Below are positions 39,773 to 48,975 of a stretch of 64,000 bases of DNA, piece by piece. The translations under genes were made by a program, and so were the position numbers. Below the pieces are notes generated by a model, which was given only the letters and a program-made list of their open reading frames with translations, did not search any database and was not told where the DNA came from. Positions within the stretch are counted from its first letter, which is position 1. Every line of letters starts with the position of its first letter. Origin of the DNA: Sphingomonas glacialis (lineage in GTDB: Bacteria > Pseudomonadota > Alphaproteobacteria > Sphingomonadales > Sphingomonadaceae); NCBI RefSeq assembly GCF_014653575.1, contig NZ_BNAQ01000004.1, positions 62,001 through 126,000 of the forward strand, given 5' to 3'.

Positions 39773-42700
39773 GCGACGCCGCGTCGCCCGTCGAACACGC
39801 TGCCGACGCGGCACCGATCGCGACGGTCAAGCCGCACGGCGCACTGGGGCGAGTCGTGTTCGCGCTTCTCGCCGCGCTGGTCGTGCTCGTCGTCGTAATG
39901 CTCGGCCTGATCGATACCGGCATGGGGCATCGCTTCGTCACCGACCGGATCGGTGCCCTGCGGCCGTCGAATGGGTTGCGCTACAGCATCGGGCGGATCG
40001 AGGGATCGATCTATGGCCGAGCGACGCTGATCGACGTGCGCGTGCGCGATACGCGCGGAGTGTTCTTTGCAGCGCCACGCGCCGAGCTCGATTGGTCGCC
40101 GCTCCACTGGCTCGACAACCGGCTCGACATCACCAGCCTGCGGATGGCCTCGGCGTCGCTCGCACGGCTGCCGCAGACGCGGCCAACCCTCAACACCGGG
40201 CCGATCCTGCCAAGCTTTGATATCCATCTCGGCCGCCTCGCGGTCGACCGGCTGGTCGTCGCGCCCGCGCTGGCAGGCGTCGAGCGGACCGCACGACTGC
40301 GCGCGCGCGCCGATGTCCATCGCGGCCGCGCGCTGATCGATCTGGCGGCGGTGGTGGCGGGGAGCGACGACATCCGGCTGCATCTCGACGCCGCGCCCGA
40401 TCGCAACCGGCTCGAAGCGATGGCGCGCGTGCGCGGGACCGCGCGCGGGGTGCTCGCCAAGCTTTCGGGGTTCGGCAAGCCGATCGCGCTCGACCTCGCC
40501 GGCAAGGGAAGCTGGGCGGCGTGGCGCGGCAGCATGGTGGCGGACGTCGGGACGACGCGGCTCGCCGATCTCGCGCTGACCAATCGCGCGGGCACCTATG
40601 CCGTGTCGGGTGTGCTCGTCCCGGCGCCGCTGGCGCACGGCAAGCTCCAGCGACTGACGGTGCCGCGCGTGCTCGTCCACGGTGCCGCGACGCTCGCCGA
40701 ACGTCAGCTCAAGGGGACTCTGTCGCTGCGCTCGGACTCGCTCGATGTGTCGGGCGACGGCACGCTCGACTTGGCCGCAAGCGCGTTCCGCAACCTGCGC
40801 ATCCACGCCGTGCTGACGCGCCCGAACGCGCTTTTCCCCAACATGACTGGCCGCGCGATCGAACTGCGCGCGATCCTCGACGGCCGCTTCGCGACGGCGG
40901 CGTTCGACTATCGCCTCACCGCGCAGCGTTTCGCGTTCGACGATACCGGGTTCGAGGATTTCCGCGCGGCGGGGCGTGGGCATTTCTCGAAGCAACCCGT
41001 GCTCGTGCCGATCCGCGCGACCGCGGCGCGCGTCACGGGCGTCGGCGATGTCGCCGGCGGAATCCTGCGCAACCTGACGATCGACGGCGTGCTGCGTGTG
41101 ACGCCGCAGCTCGTGCTCGGAGACGATCTCAAGCTGACCTCGGACCAGCTCAACGGGCGGATCAACCTGCTGCTCGATCTGCGCGACGGTCGCTATGACA
41201 TCGGCCTCAACGGCGGGCTCGGGCGCTATCGCATCCCGGGCCTCGGCGTGGTCGACGTGCAGACGACGCTCAAGGTGGTCCCGGGGCCCGGCGGGCGCGG
41301 GACGCGCGTCGTCGGGCAGGGTGTCGCGCAGATGATCACGCTCGAAAACGCCTTTTTTCGCTCGCTCGGCGGCGGGTTGCCGCGGATCGTCACCGGGCTC
41401 GAGCGCACGCCCGACGGGCTGCTCCACCTCAACGGCCTCGTGCTGACCGCGCCGCAGCTCCGCATCACTGGCAACGGGGTTCGGCGGCGCGACGGCACCT
41501 TCCATTTCGAAGGCGCGGGGCAGCAGACGACTTATGGCCCGCTGACGCTCAAGCTCGACGGCAAGATCGACCATCCGACGCTCGACCTGATGTTCGCGCG
41601 GCCCAATGAAACGATGGGGCTGGCGAACGTCGTCGCGCATCTCGACCCGACCGATGCGGGATTCGCGTTTACCGCGCGCGGCGATTCGCGGCTGGGGCCG
41701 TTCAGCGGCAACGGCGCGATCCTGCTGCCAAAGGGCGGCGACGGGACGATCGCGATCGCCGATCTCGCGGTGAGCGGGACGCACGCCAGCGGACCGCTGC
41801 GAATCGTCCCCGGCGGGTTCGACGGCAAGCTCGACGTCGCCGGTGGGGGGCTCGCGGGCGCTATGCTGTTCCGTCCGGTCGGCGGCAACCAGCAGATCGA
41901 GGCGCATCTCGATGCGACCGCGGCGAAACTCGCCAATGCCTTCGTGCTGCGGCGTGGGCATCTCGATCTGGTGGCGTTGCTCGATCCGGCCGGCACGTCG
42001 ATCGACGCCAATCTGACGGGGGCGGGGTTGCGGCGGCGGTCGCTAGTGATTGGGCGATTCGCCGCGCGAGCGAAGCTGCGCGGCGGGACGGGGACGATCA
42101 CCGCGTCGATCGCCGGGTCGCAGGGGCGCGCGTTCGATATCCAGTCGGTCACGCAAGTCGCGCCCGATCGCTATGTCGTCTCGGCGCAAGGAACGCTCGA
42201 CCGTCGCCCGCTGACGCTCGTCACCCCCGCGGTCGTGACGCGCGACGGCGACGGCTGGCGGCTCGCGTCGACCGATCTGACCTTTTCGGGCGGCAATGCC
42301 AAGGTCTCGGGACGCTTTACGCGGGCCTCGAGCGAGCTTGCCGCGACGGTCGCGCGGATGCCGCTGTCGATCCTCGATATCGGCTATCCCGGGCTCGGGC
42401 TCGGCGGCAACGCCTCGGGCAGCCTGTCGTACACGCAAGGCGGTGGCGCGGCGCCGACGGGCAAGATCGACATGACGGTGCGCGGGCTGACGCGCTCGGG
42501 ATTGATCGTCTCGTCGCGTCCGGTCGATGTCGGGATTTCGGGGCTGTTGTCGCGCGATCGGATCGCGGCACGCGCGGTTGCGGAGACGGGGGGCAAGTCG
42601 GTCGGCCGCGCGCAGATGCTGCTGACCCTGCCCGGTGGCGACGACCTCGCGCAGCGCGTGCAGAATGCCGGTCTGTTCGCGCAGTTGCGCTATGACGGGC

Positions 42701-43953
42701 CCGCCGACACCGTCTGGCGGCTTACGGGGATCGAACTGTTCGACTTGACCGGGCCGGTGGCGATCGGTGCCGATGTCGGCGGGACGGTCGCCAATCCGCA
42801 GATCAAGGGCGTCGTCCAGGCCAAGGGCGCGAAGATCGAAAGCACGACGACGGGCACCGTGCTGACCAACGTCCAGACGACGGGCCGCTTCGGCGGATCG
42901 CGCCTCACGCTCGATCGCTTCGCCGCCGATGCGGGGAAGGGCGGGCATGTCACGGGCACCGGCGTGTTCGATTTTGCGGCGAAGAACGGGCTCGGGCTCG
43001 ATCTTCAAGTCGAGGCCGACCACGCCGTGATGATAGCGCGCGACGATATCGGCGCGACCGTTACCGGGCCGCTGCGCTTCCAGTCGGACGGCGCGGGGGG
43101 TACGATCTCGGGCAATCTCCGGCTCGACAAGAGCCGCTATCGGCTCGGCCAGGCAAGCGCGGCGACCGCCTTGCCGCAGCTCAACATCCGCGAGATCAAT
43201 CTGCCCGATGGCGGCCAGGACGACGATGCGCCGCGCATGCCGTGGACGCTCGCGATCCGCGCGCGCGCGCCGAACCAGGTGCTCGTCACCGGGCTTGGCT
43301 TGCGCAGCGAATGGTCGGCCGATCTGCAGATTGGTGGCGCGCCCGACAATCCGGCGATCACCGGGCGCGCCGATCTGGTGCGCGGCAATTACGACTTTGC
43401 CGGGCGGACCTTCGCGCTCGATCGCGGCAAAATCCTGTTTGCGGGCGAAGTGCCTGCCAACCCCGCACTCGACATCGTCGCCAATGCCAACACGACCGGG
43501 CTGACCGCGTCGATCAACGTGACGGGGCCCGCGCTCAAGCCCGAGATCACCTTCTCGAGCGTGCCTGCGCTACCGCAGGACGAATTGCTCTCGCGGCTGC
43601 TGTTCGGCACGTCGATCACCAATCTGTCGGCACCGGAGGCGCTGCAATTGGCCTCGGCAGTGGCAGCGTTGCAGAACGGCAAGGGTGGGCTCGACCCGAT
43701 CAACGCGGTGCGCCGCGTCGCCGGGCTCGACCGGCTGCGGATCGTCTCCGCGGACCCTACGACCGGACAGAAGACCTCGGTCGCCGCGGGCAAATACATC
43801 ACGCGGCGCTTCTATGCCGAGATCGTCACCGACGGCGCGGGCTATTCGGCGACGCGAGTCGAGTTCCAGGTGACGCGGTGGCTGTCGCTGCTGTCGACGG
43901 TCTCGACGCTTGGCCGGCAGACCGCGAACGTGCGCGTGTCGAAGGATTATTGA
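39769..43953 (+). CDS. tamB: Translocation and assembly module subunit TamB
   Basis: A 1394-residue AsmA-like protein. It has one N-terminal membrane anchor (VVFALLAALVVLVVVMLGLI, about residues 25-45), a very long beta-rich periplasmic region of repeating short strands, and the C-terminal DUF490/TamB domain (LSRLLFGTSITNLSAPEALQ; KYITRRFYAEIVTDGAGYSAT). It spans the periplasm between the inner membrane and TamA. The start is a TTG at 39769 overlapping the tamA stop. Its end overlaps the convergent ATP-grasp gene by 7 bases. Confidence 0.92.
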   Translation: MSDAASPVEHAADAAPIATVKPHGALGRVVFALLAALVVLVVVMLGLIDTGMGHRFVTDRIGALRPSNGLRYSIGRIEGSIYGRATLIDVRVRDTRGVFFAAPRAELDWSPLHWLDNRLDITSLRMASASLARLPQTRPTLNTGPILPSFDIHLGRLAVDRLVVAPALAGVERTARLRARADVHRGRALIDLAAVVAGSDDIRLHLDAAPDRNRLEAMARVRGTARGVLAKLSGFGKPIALDLAGKGSWAAWRGSMVADVGTTRLADLALTNRAGTYAVSGVLVPAPLAHGKLQRLTVPRVLVHGAATLAERQLKGTLSLRSDSLDVSGDGTLDLAASAFRNLRIHAVLTRPNALFPNMTGRAIELRAILDGRFATAAFDYRLTAQRFAFDDTGFEDFRAAGRGHFSKQPVLVPIRATAARVTGVGDVAGGILRNLTIDGVLRVTPQLVLGDDLKLTSDQLNGRINLLLDLRDGRYDIGLNGGLGRYRIPGLGVVDVQTTLKVVPGPGGRGTRVVGQGVAQMITLENAFFRSLGGGLPRIVTGLERTPDGLLHLNGLVLTAPQLRITGNGVRRRDGTFHFEGAGQQTTYGPLTLKLDGKIDHPTLDLMFARPNETMGLANVVAHLDPTDAGFAFTARGDSRLGPFSGNGAILLPKGGDGTIAIADLAVSGTHASGPLRIVPGGFDGKLDVAGGGLAGAMLFRPVGGNQQIEAHLDATAAKLANAFVLRRGHLDLVALLDPAGTSIDANLTGAGLRRRSLVIGRFAARAKLRGGTGTITASIAGSQGRAFDIQSVTQVAPDRYVVSAQGTLDRRPLTLVTPAVVTRDGDGWRLASTDLTFSGGNAKVSGRFTRASSELAATVARMPLSILDIGYPGLGLGGNASGSLSYTQGGGAAPTGKIDMTVRGLTRSGLIVSSRPVDVGISGLLSRDRIAARAVAETGGKSVGRAQMLLTLPGGDDLAQRVQNAGLFAQLRYDGPADTVWRLTGIELFDLTGPVAIGADVGGTVANPQIKGVVQAKGAKIESTTTGTVLTNVQTTGRFGGSRLTLDRFAADAGKGGHVTGTGVFDFAAKNGLGLDLQVEADHAVMIARDDIGATVTGPLRFQSDGAGGTISGNLRLDKSRYRLGQASAATALPQLNIREINLPDGGQDDDAPRMPWTLAIRARAPNQVLVTGLGLRSEWSADLQIGGAPDNPAITGRADLVRGNYDFAGRTFALDRGKILFAGEVPANPALDIVANANTTGLTASINVTGPALKPEITFSSVPALPQDELLSRLLFGTSITNLSAPEALQLASAVAALQNGKGGLDPINAVRRVAGLDRLRIVSADPTTGQKTSVAAGKYITRRFYAEIVTDGAGYSATRVEFQVTRWLSLLSTVSTLGRQTANVRVSKDY

Positions 43954-44798
43954 GCGCGCGCCCCGATCCGGCGGGCAAGCGCGGCTGCGAGCAGGGCCGG
44001 CACTTCGGGCGCGATGTCGGGATAGAGATCGGGTTCGATCGCCTCGACCTCCATCAACGCGAGCTTGCCGTTAGCACTGCGCAGCAGATCGACGCGCGCG
44101 TAGAGCGGCCGCGCGGGTAGCGCCGCGAGCACCGCGTCGAACACGCCGCGCGCCTCGGCATCGGGCGCGTAGCGGCTGAAGCGACCGCCGAATTGCGGCT
44201 GGATCCGAAAGTCGCCCCCGCTCGCGACTTTCCGCGCAGCGTGGCTGAAGATGCCGTCGATCGCGAAGAGCGAGAGTTCGCCTTCCTCGGCGATCGCGGG
44301 GAGGAAGGGCTGGATGATCGCGGCGTCGAGCGGGGCGACGCGATCACCGCGCTTCACGCGGACGGTCTCGTGGCTCCCTGCCGAGATTTGCGGTTTCACC
44401 ACCAACGCGTCGCACCCGAACGCGTCGAACGCGGCGATGACGCTCGCCTCGTCCGCGCGGCCGAAGCGGCTGGGGACAATTGCGATCCCCGCCGCCTCGA
44501 GCGCGAGCAGATACGTCTTGCGCGTGTTCCAGGCGAGCAGGCCCGGCGGATTGAACAGCGGCCGCTCGTCGGGCCACGCCGCCAGCACTGCGTCCCAGCG
44601 CGTCACGTCGAAATGATAGCCCCAGGCGAACAGCGCGAGCGCCGCATCGCCATCGCCGGGGCCCAAATCCCACGGCCGCGGTGCCAGCGCCATGCCCGCA
44701 GCGGCAAACGCCGCACGGTATGGCGCGAGCGCCGCCGCCGCCGCCGCATCGTACGGACTGCCGCTCACCGGCATCAGCACGTCGATGCGGCGTGTCAT
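43947..44798 (-). CDS. ATP-grasp (RimK/glutathione-synthetase-like) domain protein
   Basis: A 283-residue protein with the order of an ATP-grasp ligase: a Rossmann-like N-terminal part (RIDVLMPVSGSPYDAAA), a middle region with Lys in ALVVKPQISAGSHETVRVKR, and a C-terminal catalytic part (ARVDLLRSANGKLALMEVEA, IEPDLYPDI). It probably joins a carboxylate to an amine with ATP. The substrate is not known; relatives make peptides or modified amino acids. It starts 5 bases after the aldehyde-dehydrogenase stop and is probably in its operon. Confidence 0.78.
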   Translation of the reverse strand: MTRRIDVLMPVSGSPYDAAAAAALAPYRAAFAAAGMALAPRPWDLGPGDGDAALALFAWGYHFDVTRWDAVLAAWPDERPLFNPPGLLAWNTRKTYLLALEAAGIAIVPSRFGRADEASVIAAFDAFGCDALVVKPQISAGSHETVRVKRGDRVAPLDAAIIQPFLPAIAEEGELSLFAIDGIFSHAARKVASGGDFRIQPQFGGRFSRYAPDAEARGVFDAVLAALPARPLYARVDLLRSANGKLALMEVEAIEPDLYPDIAPEVPALLAAALARRIGARAQ

Positions 44799-44803
44799 GC
44801 GCG

Positions 44804-46228
44804 TCAGGCCGGTTCGCCGATCACCGTCTTCACTTCCATGAAGTCGGTCAGCCCGAACTTGCCGTTCTCGCGACCGTTGCCCGATTGCTTGTAGCCACCG
44901 AACGGCGCGTTGCCGTCGGGGCTCCACGAGTTGATCGTGACGAGCCCGGCGCGCAGCCGCGGCGCGACCTTGGCGGCCTTGGCGGGATCGCCCGAGATCG
45001 TTGCCGACAGGCCGTAGGGCGTGCCGTTGGCGATCTTCACCGCCTCGTCCTCGGTGTCGTAGGCGATCATCGTCGCGACGGGGCCGAACACCTCCTCCTG
45101 CGCGATGCGCATCTCGGGCGTCACGTCGGTGAACAGCGTCGGCTTGATGAAATATCCCGAATTGCGTCCGTCGGGCCGACCCGTGCCGCCGGTGACGAGC
45201 GTCGCGCCCTCGTCGATCGCAGACTGGATCAGGCCCTGGATCTTCTCGTACTGCGCCTTGTTGACGACCGGGCCGATATGCGCGCCCATCACCGACGGGT
45301 CGCCGACTGCGGTGCCTTCCATCATCGCCTTGACGATGCCAGTTGCCTCGGCGACCTGGCTGGTGTGGACAAGCAGCCGCGTCGGGGCGATGCAGCTCTG
45401 CCCCGAATTGGCGAGCACGCCCTGGACGGTCGGCGGCAGCACCGCGGCGAGATCTGCGCCTTCGAGCACGAGATTGGCCGCCTTGCCGCCAAGCTCCTGA
45501 TGGACGCGCTTGACCGTCGCCGCGGCCGACTGCGCGATCGCGATGCCCGCGCGGGTCGAACCGGTGAAGCTCACCATATCGACATCGGGATGCGCCGACA
45601 GCGCCGAACCGACGCCCTTGCCATCGCCGTTGACGAGGTTGAACACGCCGGGTGGGACACCCGCCGCGTCGAGGATCTCGGCGAGGATCACCGCGCAGCC
45701 GGGCGATTCCTCCGAGGGCTTGAGGATCATCGTGTCGCCCGCCGCCAGTGCCGGCGCGACCTTGGCGGTCACCTGGTTGAGCGGCCAGTTCCACGGCGTG
45801 ATCATCGCGACGACGCCGAGCGGCTCGTGCACCACCTTGGCGCGGCCGAGCTTCTGCTCGAACTCGAAGCTGTTGAGCGCCTTCAGCGTCGAGATGAAAT
45901 GCCCGAGCCCGGCGGGAACCTGCGCCGCGGTCGCAAAGCCGATCGGTGCGCCCATCTCGCTGCTCACCGCGAAGGCGAGGTCGGGGATGCGCTTCTTGTA
46001 CTCCTCGATGATCCGCTCGAGCAGCGCCGCGCGCTCGGCGACGGTCGTCTGCGAATAGCTGTCGAACGCGGTGCGTGCGGCAGCGACCGCGGCGTCGACG
46101 TCGGCGGCGGTGCCGAGCGTGATCTCGGTGCAGGGCTGTTCGGTCGCGGGGTCGATCACGTCGTGCCGCGTGCCGCCCTGGCTCTCGACCCAGGCACCGT
46201 TGATATACTGTTTGAGATAGCTCTTCAT
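44804..46228 (-). CDS. Aldehyde dehydrogenase family protein
   Basis: A 474-residue NAD(P)-dependent aldehyde dehydrogenase. TPWNWPLNQVTAKVAPALAA holds the conserved Asn, FTGSTRAG and HQELGGKAANLV the cofactor site and Glu, and NSGQSCIAPTRLL the catalytic Cys; the closing PFGGYKQSGNGRENG is intact. The ATG follows GGAGAG. It could oxidise various aldehydes to acids. It is first in a two-gene unit with the ATP-grasp protein and divergent from the quinone oxidoreductase. Confidence 0.92.
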   Translation of the reverse strand: MKSYLKQYINGAWVESQGGTRHDVIDPATEQPCTEITLGTAADVDAAVAAARTAFDSYSQTTVAERAALLERIIEEYKKRIPDLAFAVSSEMGAPIGFATAAQVPAGLGHFISTLKALNSFEFEQKLGRAKVVHEPLGVVAMITPWNWPLNQVTAKVAPALAAGDTMILKPSEESPGCAVILAEILDAAGVPPGVFNLVNGDGKGVGSALSAHPDVDMVSFTGSTRAGIAIAQSAAATVKRVHQELGGKAANLVLEGADLAAVLPPTVQGVLANSGQSCIAPTRLLVHTSQVAEATGIVKAMMEGTAVGDPSVMGAHIGPVVNKAQYEKIQGLIQSAIDEGATLVTGGTGRPDGRNSGYFIKPTLFTDVTPEMRIAQEEVFGPVATMIAYDTEDEAVKIANGTPYGLSATISGDPAKAAKVAPRLRAGLVTINSWSPDGNAPFGGYKQSGNGRENGKFGLTDFMEVKTVIGEPA

Positions 46229-46342
46229 CGCCGCTCTCCACGTTTCTGGTTTCTGCTAGGAGGGGTAGATGGCGCGCTGCGAGATCGGTTGCAACCCGAA
46301 ACGCAGATCGTCGGTTGAGCTGTTCCCGCGAGGAGACGACGC

Positions 46343-47317
46343 ATGGCACGTGCCGCAAGATTCGAGCAAATTGGTGGCCCCGACGTGATCGAGTGGGTGA
46401 ATGTCGATCTGCCCGATCCGGGCCCGGGCGAAGTGCGGATGCGCAACACCGTGGTTGGCCTCAACTACATCGACGTCTATTATCGTACCGGCGTCTATCC
46501 CGCCACGCTGCCGAGCGCGCTCGGGTCCGAAGCGGCGGGCGTGGTCGAGGCAGTGGGCGAGGGCGTCACCGACTTCGCGCCCGGCGACCGGGTCGGCACC
46601 TTCGGCCCCGCGCTCGGCGCCTATGCGACGGCGCGCAACGTGACCGCTGCCAGCCTGTTGCGCTTGCCCGACGATGTCGACGACCGGACGGCCGCCGCGC
46701 TGCTCCTCAAGGGCTGCACCACCGAATTCCTGGTCGAGCGCTGCGCCAAGGTCGCGGCGGGGCAGACCGTGCTCGTCCATGCGGCAGCCGGCGGCGTCGG
46801 GCATCTGCTCGTCGGCTGGCTGAAAGCGGTCGGCGCGACCGTGATCGGGACTGCCGGAAGCGAGGCGAAAGCCGCGCAAGCCAAGGCCGCGGGTGCGGAC
46901 CATGTCATCTTCCACAAGCACGAGGACATCGCAGCGCGCGTACGCGAGATCACCGACGGGAAGGGCGTCCCGATCATCCTCGACGGGGTCGGGATGGCAA
47001 CCTGGGAGTCGTCGCTGGCGAGCGCCGCGCCGCGCGGGCTGATCGTCAGCTATGGCAATGCCGGCGGCAAGGTGACGGGGGTGGAACTCGGCGTGCTTGC
47101 GGCCAAGGGCTCGCTGTTCGTCACGCGGCCGACGCTGTTCAGTTACTATGCGACCCGCGAGGAACGGCTTGCGGGCACCGAGCGGCTGTTCGCGATGCTG
47201 CGCAGCGGCGCGATCACGCCCGAGATCGGCCAGACCTTCGCGCTCGAGGATGCGGCGGCGGCGCATCGCGCGCTCGAGGCGGGCGAGACGCGCGGGGCGA
47301 GCGTGCTGACGGTGTGA
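46343..47317 (+). CDS. qor: NADPH:quinone oxidoreductase, zeta-crystallin type
   Basis: A 324-residue zinc-free member of the medium-chain dehydrogenase family. VGLNYIDVYYRTGVYP and the nucleotide-binding VHAAAGGVGHLLVGWLKAVG are diagnostic, as is SYGNAGGKVTGVELGVLAAKG. It transfers single electrons from NADPH to quinones. A GAGGAG Shine-Dalgarno stands before the ATG. The stop abuts the convergent hypothetical gene at 47318 with no gap. Confidence 0.9.
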   Translation: MARAARFEQIGGPDVIEWVNVDLPDPGPGEVRMRNTVVGLNYIDVYYRTGVYPATLPSALGSEAAGVVEAVGEGVTDFAPGDRVGTFGPALGAYATARNVTAASLLRLPDDVDDRTAAALLLKGCTTEFLVERCAKVAAGQTVLVHAAAGGVGHLLVGWLKAVGATVIGTAGSEAKAAQAKAAGADHVIFHKHEDIAARVREITDGKGVPIILDGVGMATWESSLASAAPRGLIVSYGNAGGKVTGVELGVLAAKGSLFVTRPTLFSYYATREERLAGTERLFAMLRSGAITPEIGQTFALEDAAAAHRALEAGETRGASVLTV

Positions 47318-47767
47318 TCAGTCGACCGTGGCGGGTTCGCGCGCGGCATCGAAGTGTCGCTCGCACAGCGCGCTGATCGCCTGGTTGAGCGCGCCGACCC
47401 GCTCGCGCATGTGGCGCATCATCGCCAGCCCGGCGAGGCGATATTCTGCCCAGTGCGCGTCGATGTCGACGCCGGCCCATTTGCGCTGATAGTCCTGATA
47501 ATCGAAGCCGAGCTTGATATATTCGGCCTTGAGCGTCCACACCGTCGCGACGTCGGGCCCGCCCGCGCTCAGGATCGGGCTGAACAGCGCGCGCTGGGTA
47601 TAGGCGTCGAGCGCGTGCAGCGCTGCGGTCAGTTCGGTGCGGAACGGCGTGAGCACAACGCAGGCCCCGGCCTCGCGACCGCTCAAATACGGCTTTGCCC
47701 GATCGAGCAGCGTCAGCACGTCGGCGTGCAGCCGATGGAACTGGTCAAGCGGGGGGTAGATCCTCAT
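47318..47767 (-). CDS. Hypothetical helical protein (149 residues)
   Basis: Mostly alpha-helical in appearance, starting [20 protein letters not shown], with [19 protein letters not shown] and [24 protein letters not shown] further on. The spaced His residues ([16 protein letters not shown]) recall hemerythrin-like four-helix bundles, but a full iron-binding pattern is not evident. The ATG at 47767 lies only 10 bases from the divergent rluE start, so its promoter must overlap that gene. No clear Shine-Dalgarno. Confidence 0.6.
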   Translation of the reverse strand: MRIYPPLDQFHRLHADVLTLLDRAKPYLSGREAGACVVLTPFRTELTAALHALDAYTQRALFSPILSAGGPDVATVWTLKAEYIKLGFDYQDYQRKWAGVDIDAHWAEYRLAGLAMMRHMRERVGALNQAISALCERHFDAAREPATVD

Positions 47768-47777
47768 AAGGCCAATC

Positions 47778-48425
47778 GTGCCGCGAAAGTCTGAAAAATT
47801 TGCCACCGGCGCGCGGGCGCGATCGTCGCCGCGACCCGTGGCTCGCCCCGACCGCAAGCCGGTCGCGGTCGGTACGCGCTTGATCGCGCTCAACAAACCG
47901 TATGACGTCCTGTCGCAATTCACCGACGCAAATATTTCGGCCGCGCGGCGCACCTTGTCCGAGTTCGTCGCCGTCCCGCATGTTTACCCCGCGGGGCGAC
48001 TCGACCGCGACAGCGAGGGGCTGCTGCTGCTGACCGACGACGGGCGGTTGCAGGCGCGGATCGCCGACCCGCGCTTCAAGCTGCCCAAGACCTATCTCGT
48101 CCAGATCGAGGGCGAACCCGATGCCGCCGCGCTCGACCATTTGCGCCGCGGCGTGCAACTCACCGACGGGATGACGCGCCCCGCCGAGGCCCGGCGGATC
48201 GACCCGCCCGCCTTGTGGCCACGCGACCCGCCGGTGCGCTTCCGCAAGAGCGTGCCCGATTGCTGGATCGAGCTGACGATCGCCGAGGGCCGCAACCGCC
48301 AGGTCCGCCGGATGACCGCGGCGATCGGCCATCCGACGCTGCGGCTGGTGCGCTGGCGGATCGGCGACTGGTCGCTCGACGGGCTCGCGCCGGGGGAATG
48401 GCGCGACCTGCCATACCCCGGCTGA
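47778..48425 (+). CDS. rluE: 23S rRNA pseudouridine synthase RluE-like
   Basis: A 215-residue RsuA-family pseudouridine synthase. The catalytic Asp is in [29 protein letters not shown] and the tRNA/rRNA-contacting [20 protein letters not shown] are also present. There is no N-terminal S4 domain, which fits RluE (U2457 of 23S rRNA) rather than RluB/RsuA. The basic N-terminal extension [20 protein letters not shown] is low-complexity. Start is GTG at 47778 with AAGG upstream; a later start within the extension is possible. Confidence 0.85.
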   Translation: MPRKSEKFATGARARSSPRPVARPDRKPVAVGTRLIALNKPYDVLSQFTDANISAARRTLSEFVAVPHVYPAGRLDRDSEGLLLLTDDGRLQARIADPRFKLPKTYLVQIEGEPDAAALDHLRRGVQLTDGMTRPAEARRIDPPALWPRDPPVRFRKSVPDCWIELTIAEGRNRQVRRMTAAIGHPTLRLVRWRIGDWSLDGLAPGEWRDLPYPG

Positions 48426-48449
48426 ATCGGGGGCTAACGCCGCGGCCGC

Positions 48450-48797
48450 TCAGCCCGGATAGGGCGTCGCCTTGAGTAGGCCGGCGAGATGCGCGTCCAT
48501 CCGCTCGAGCACGCGCTTGGCCACGCTGCCGAGCTGGCCCATCCAGACGGGACCGCCGAAGACGAGGATGTCGGCGGCGAGGATTTTGCTGCGGATCGCG
48601 GGCCAGGCGTCGCCATCGCCTTCGTCCGAGCTGACGCCGGGCTTGACGTCGTGCGCGGCGATGCGGATCGTCTCGGTGAGCGTCACGTCGCGTTCGGCGA
48701 AGGCGTCCTTGAGCAGGCCGATCATCACGTCGGTCGAGGAGGCCTCGCTGGCGTCGGCCTTGAGCGTGCAGTTGAGGGCGATGGCTTTGATCGGGAT
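48450..48797 (-). pseudogene. Decayed NAD(P)H/flavodoxin-type oxidoreductase gene
   Basis: The frame encodes a flavodoxin-like N-terminal half (IPIKAIALNCTLKADASEAS; SDEGDGDAWPAIRSKILAAD; ILVFGGPVWMGQLGSVAKRV; LERMDAHLAGLLKATPYPG). No ATG, GTG or TTG is available at the right place: GGGAGA is followed at the correct spacing by ATC, where an M would be expected, so an ATC start at 48797 is the best guess. The protein stops after about 115 residues although relatives continue for 50-90 more. Loss of a start codon and of the C-terminal part both point to decay. Confidence 0.6.
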
Positions 48798-48975
48798 GTG
48801 CGGGTCTCCCGGGGGTTGGGGGAGGAACGCGGGGCGGGGGGGTTTTTCCCCAGCGAAGGCGCGTCGTGGTGAGGATATCGAACAGGTCGGTGTTGGTCGC
48901 GCTAGTTGCGGGGTTGGATCACGCCGCTTCGGGGCCGCAACATGGCGAACGCATGAAATCGCTTATTCCGTGGGC

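Noticed and set aside
39745-41961. A 738-codon minus-strand open frame opposite tamB
   Set aside because: Arg/His-rich shadow frame; tamA-tamB on the plus strand are continuous, coupled and recognisable.
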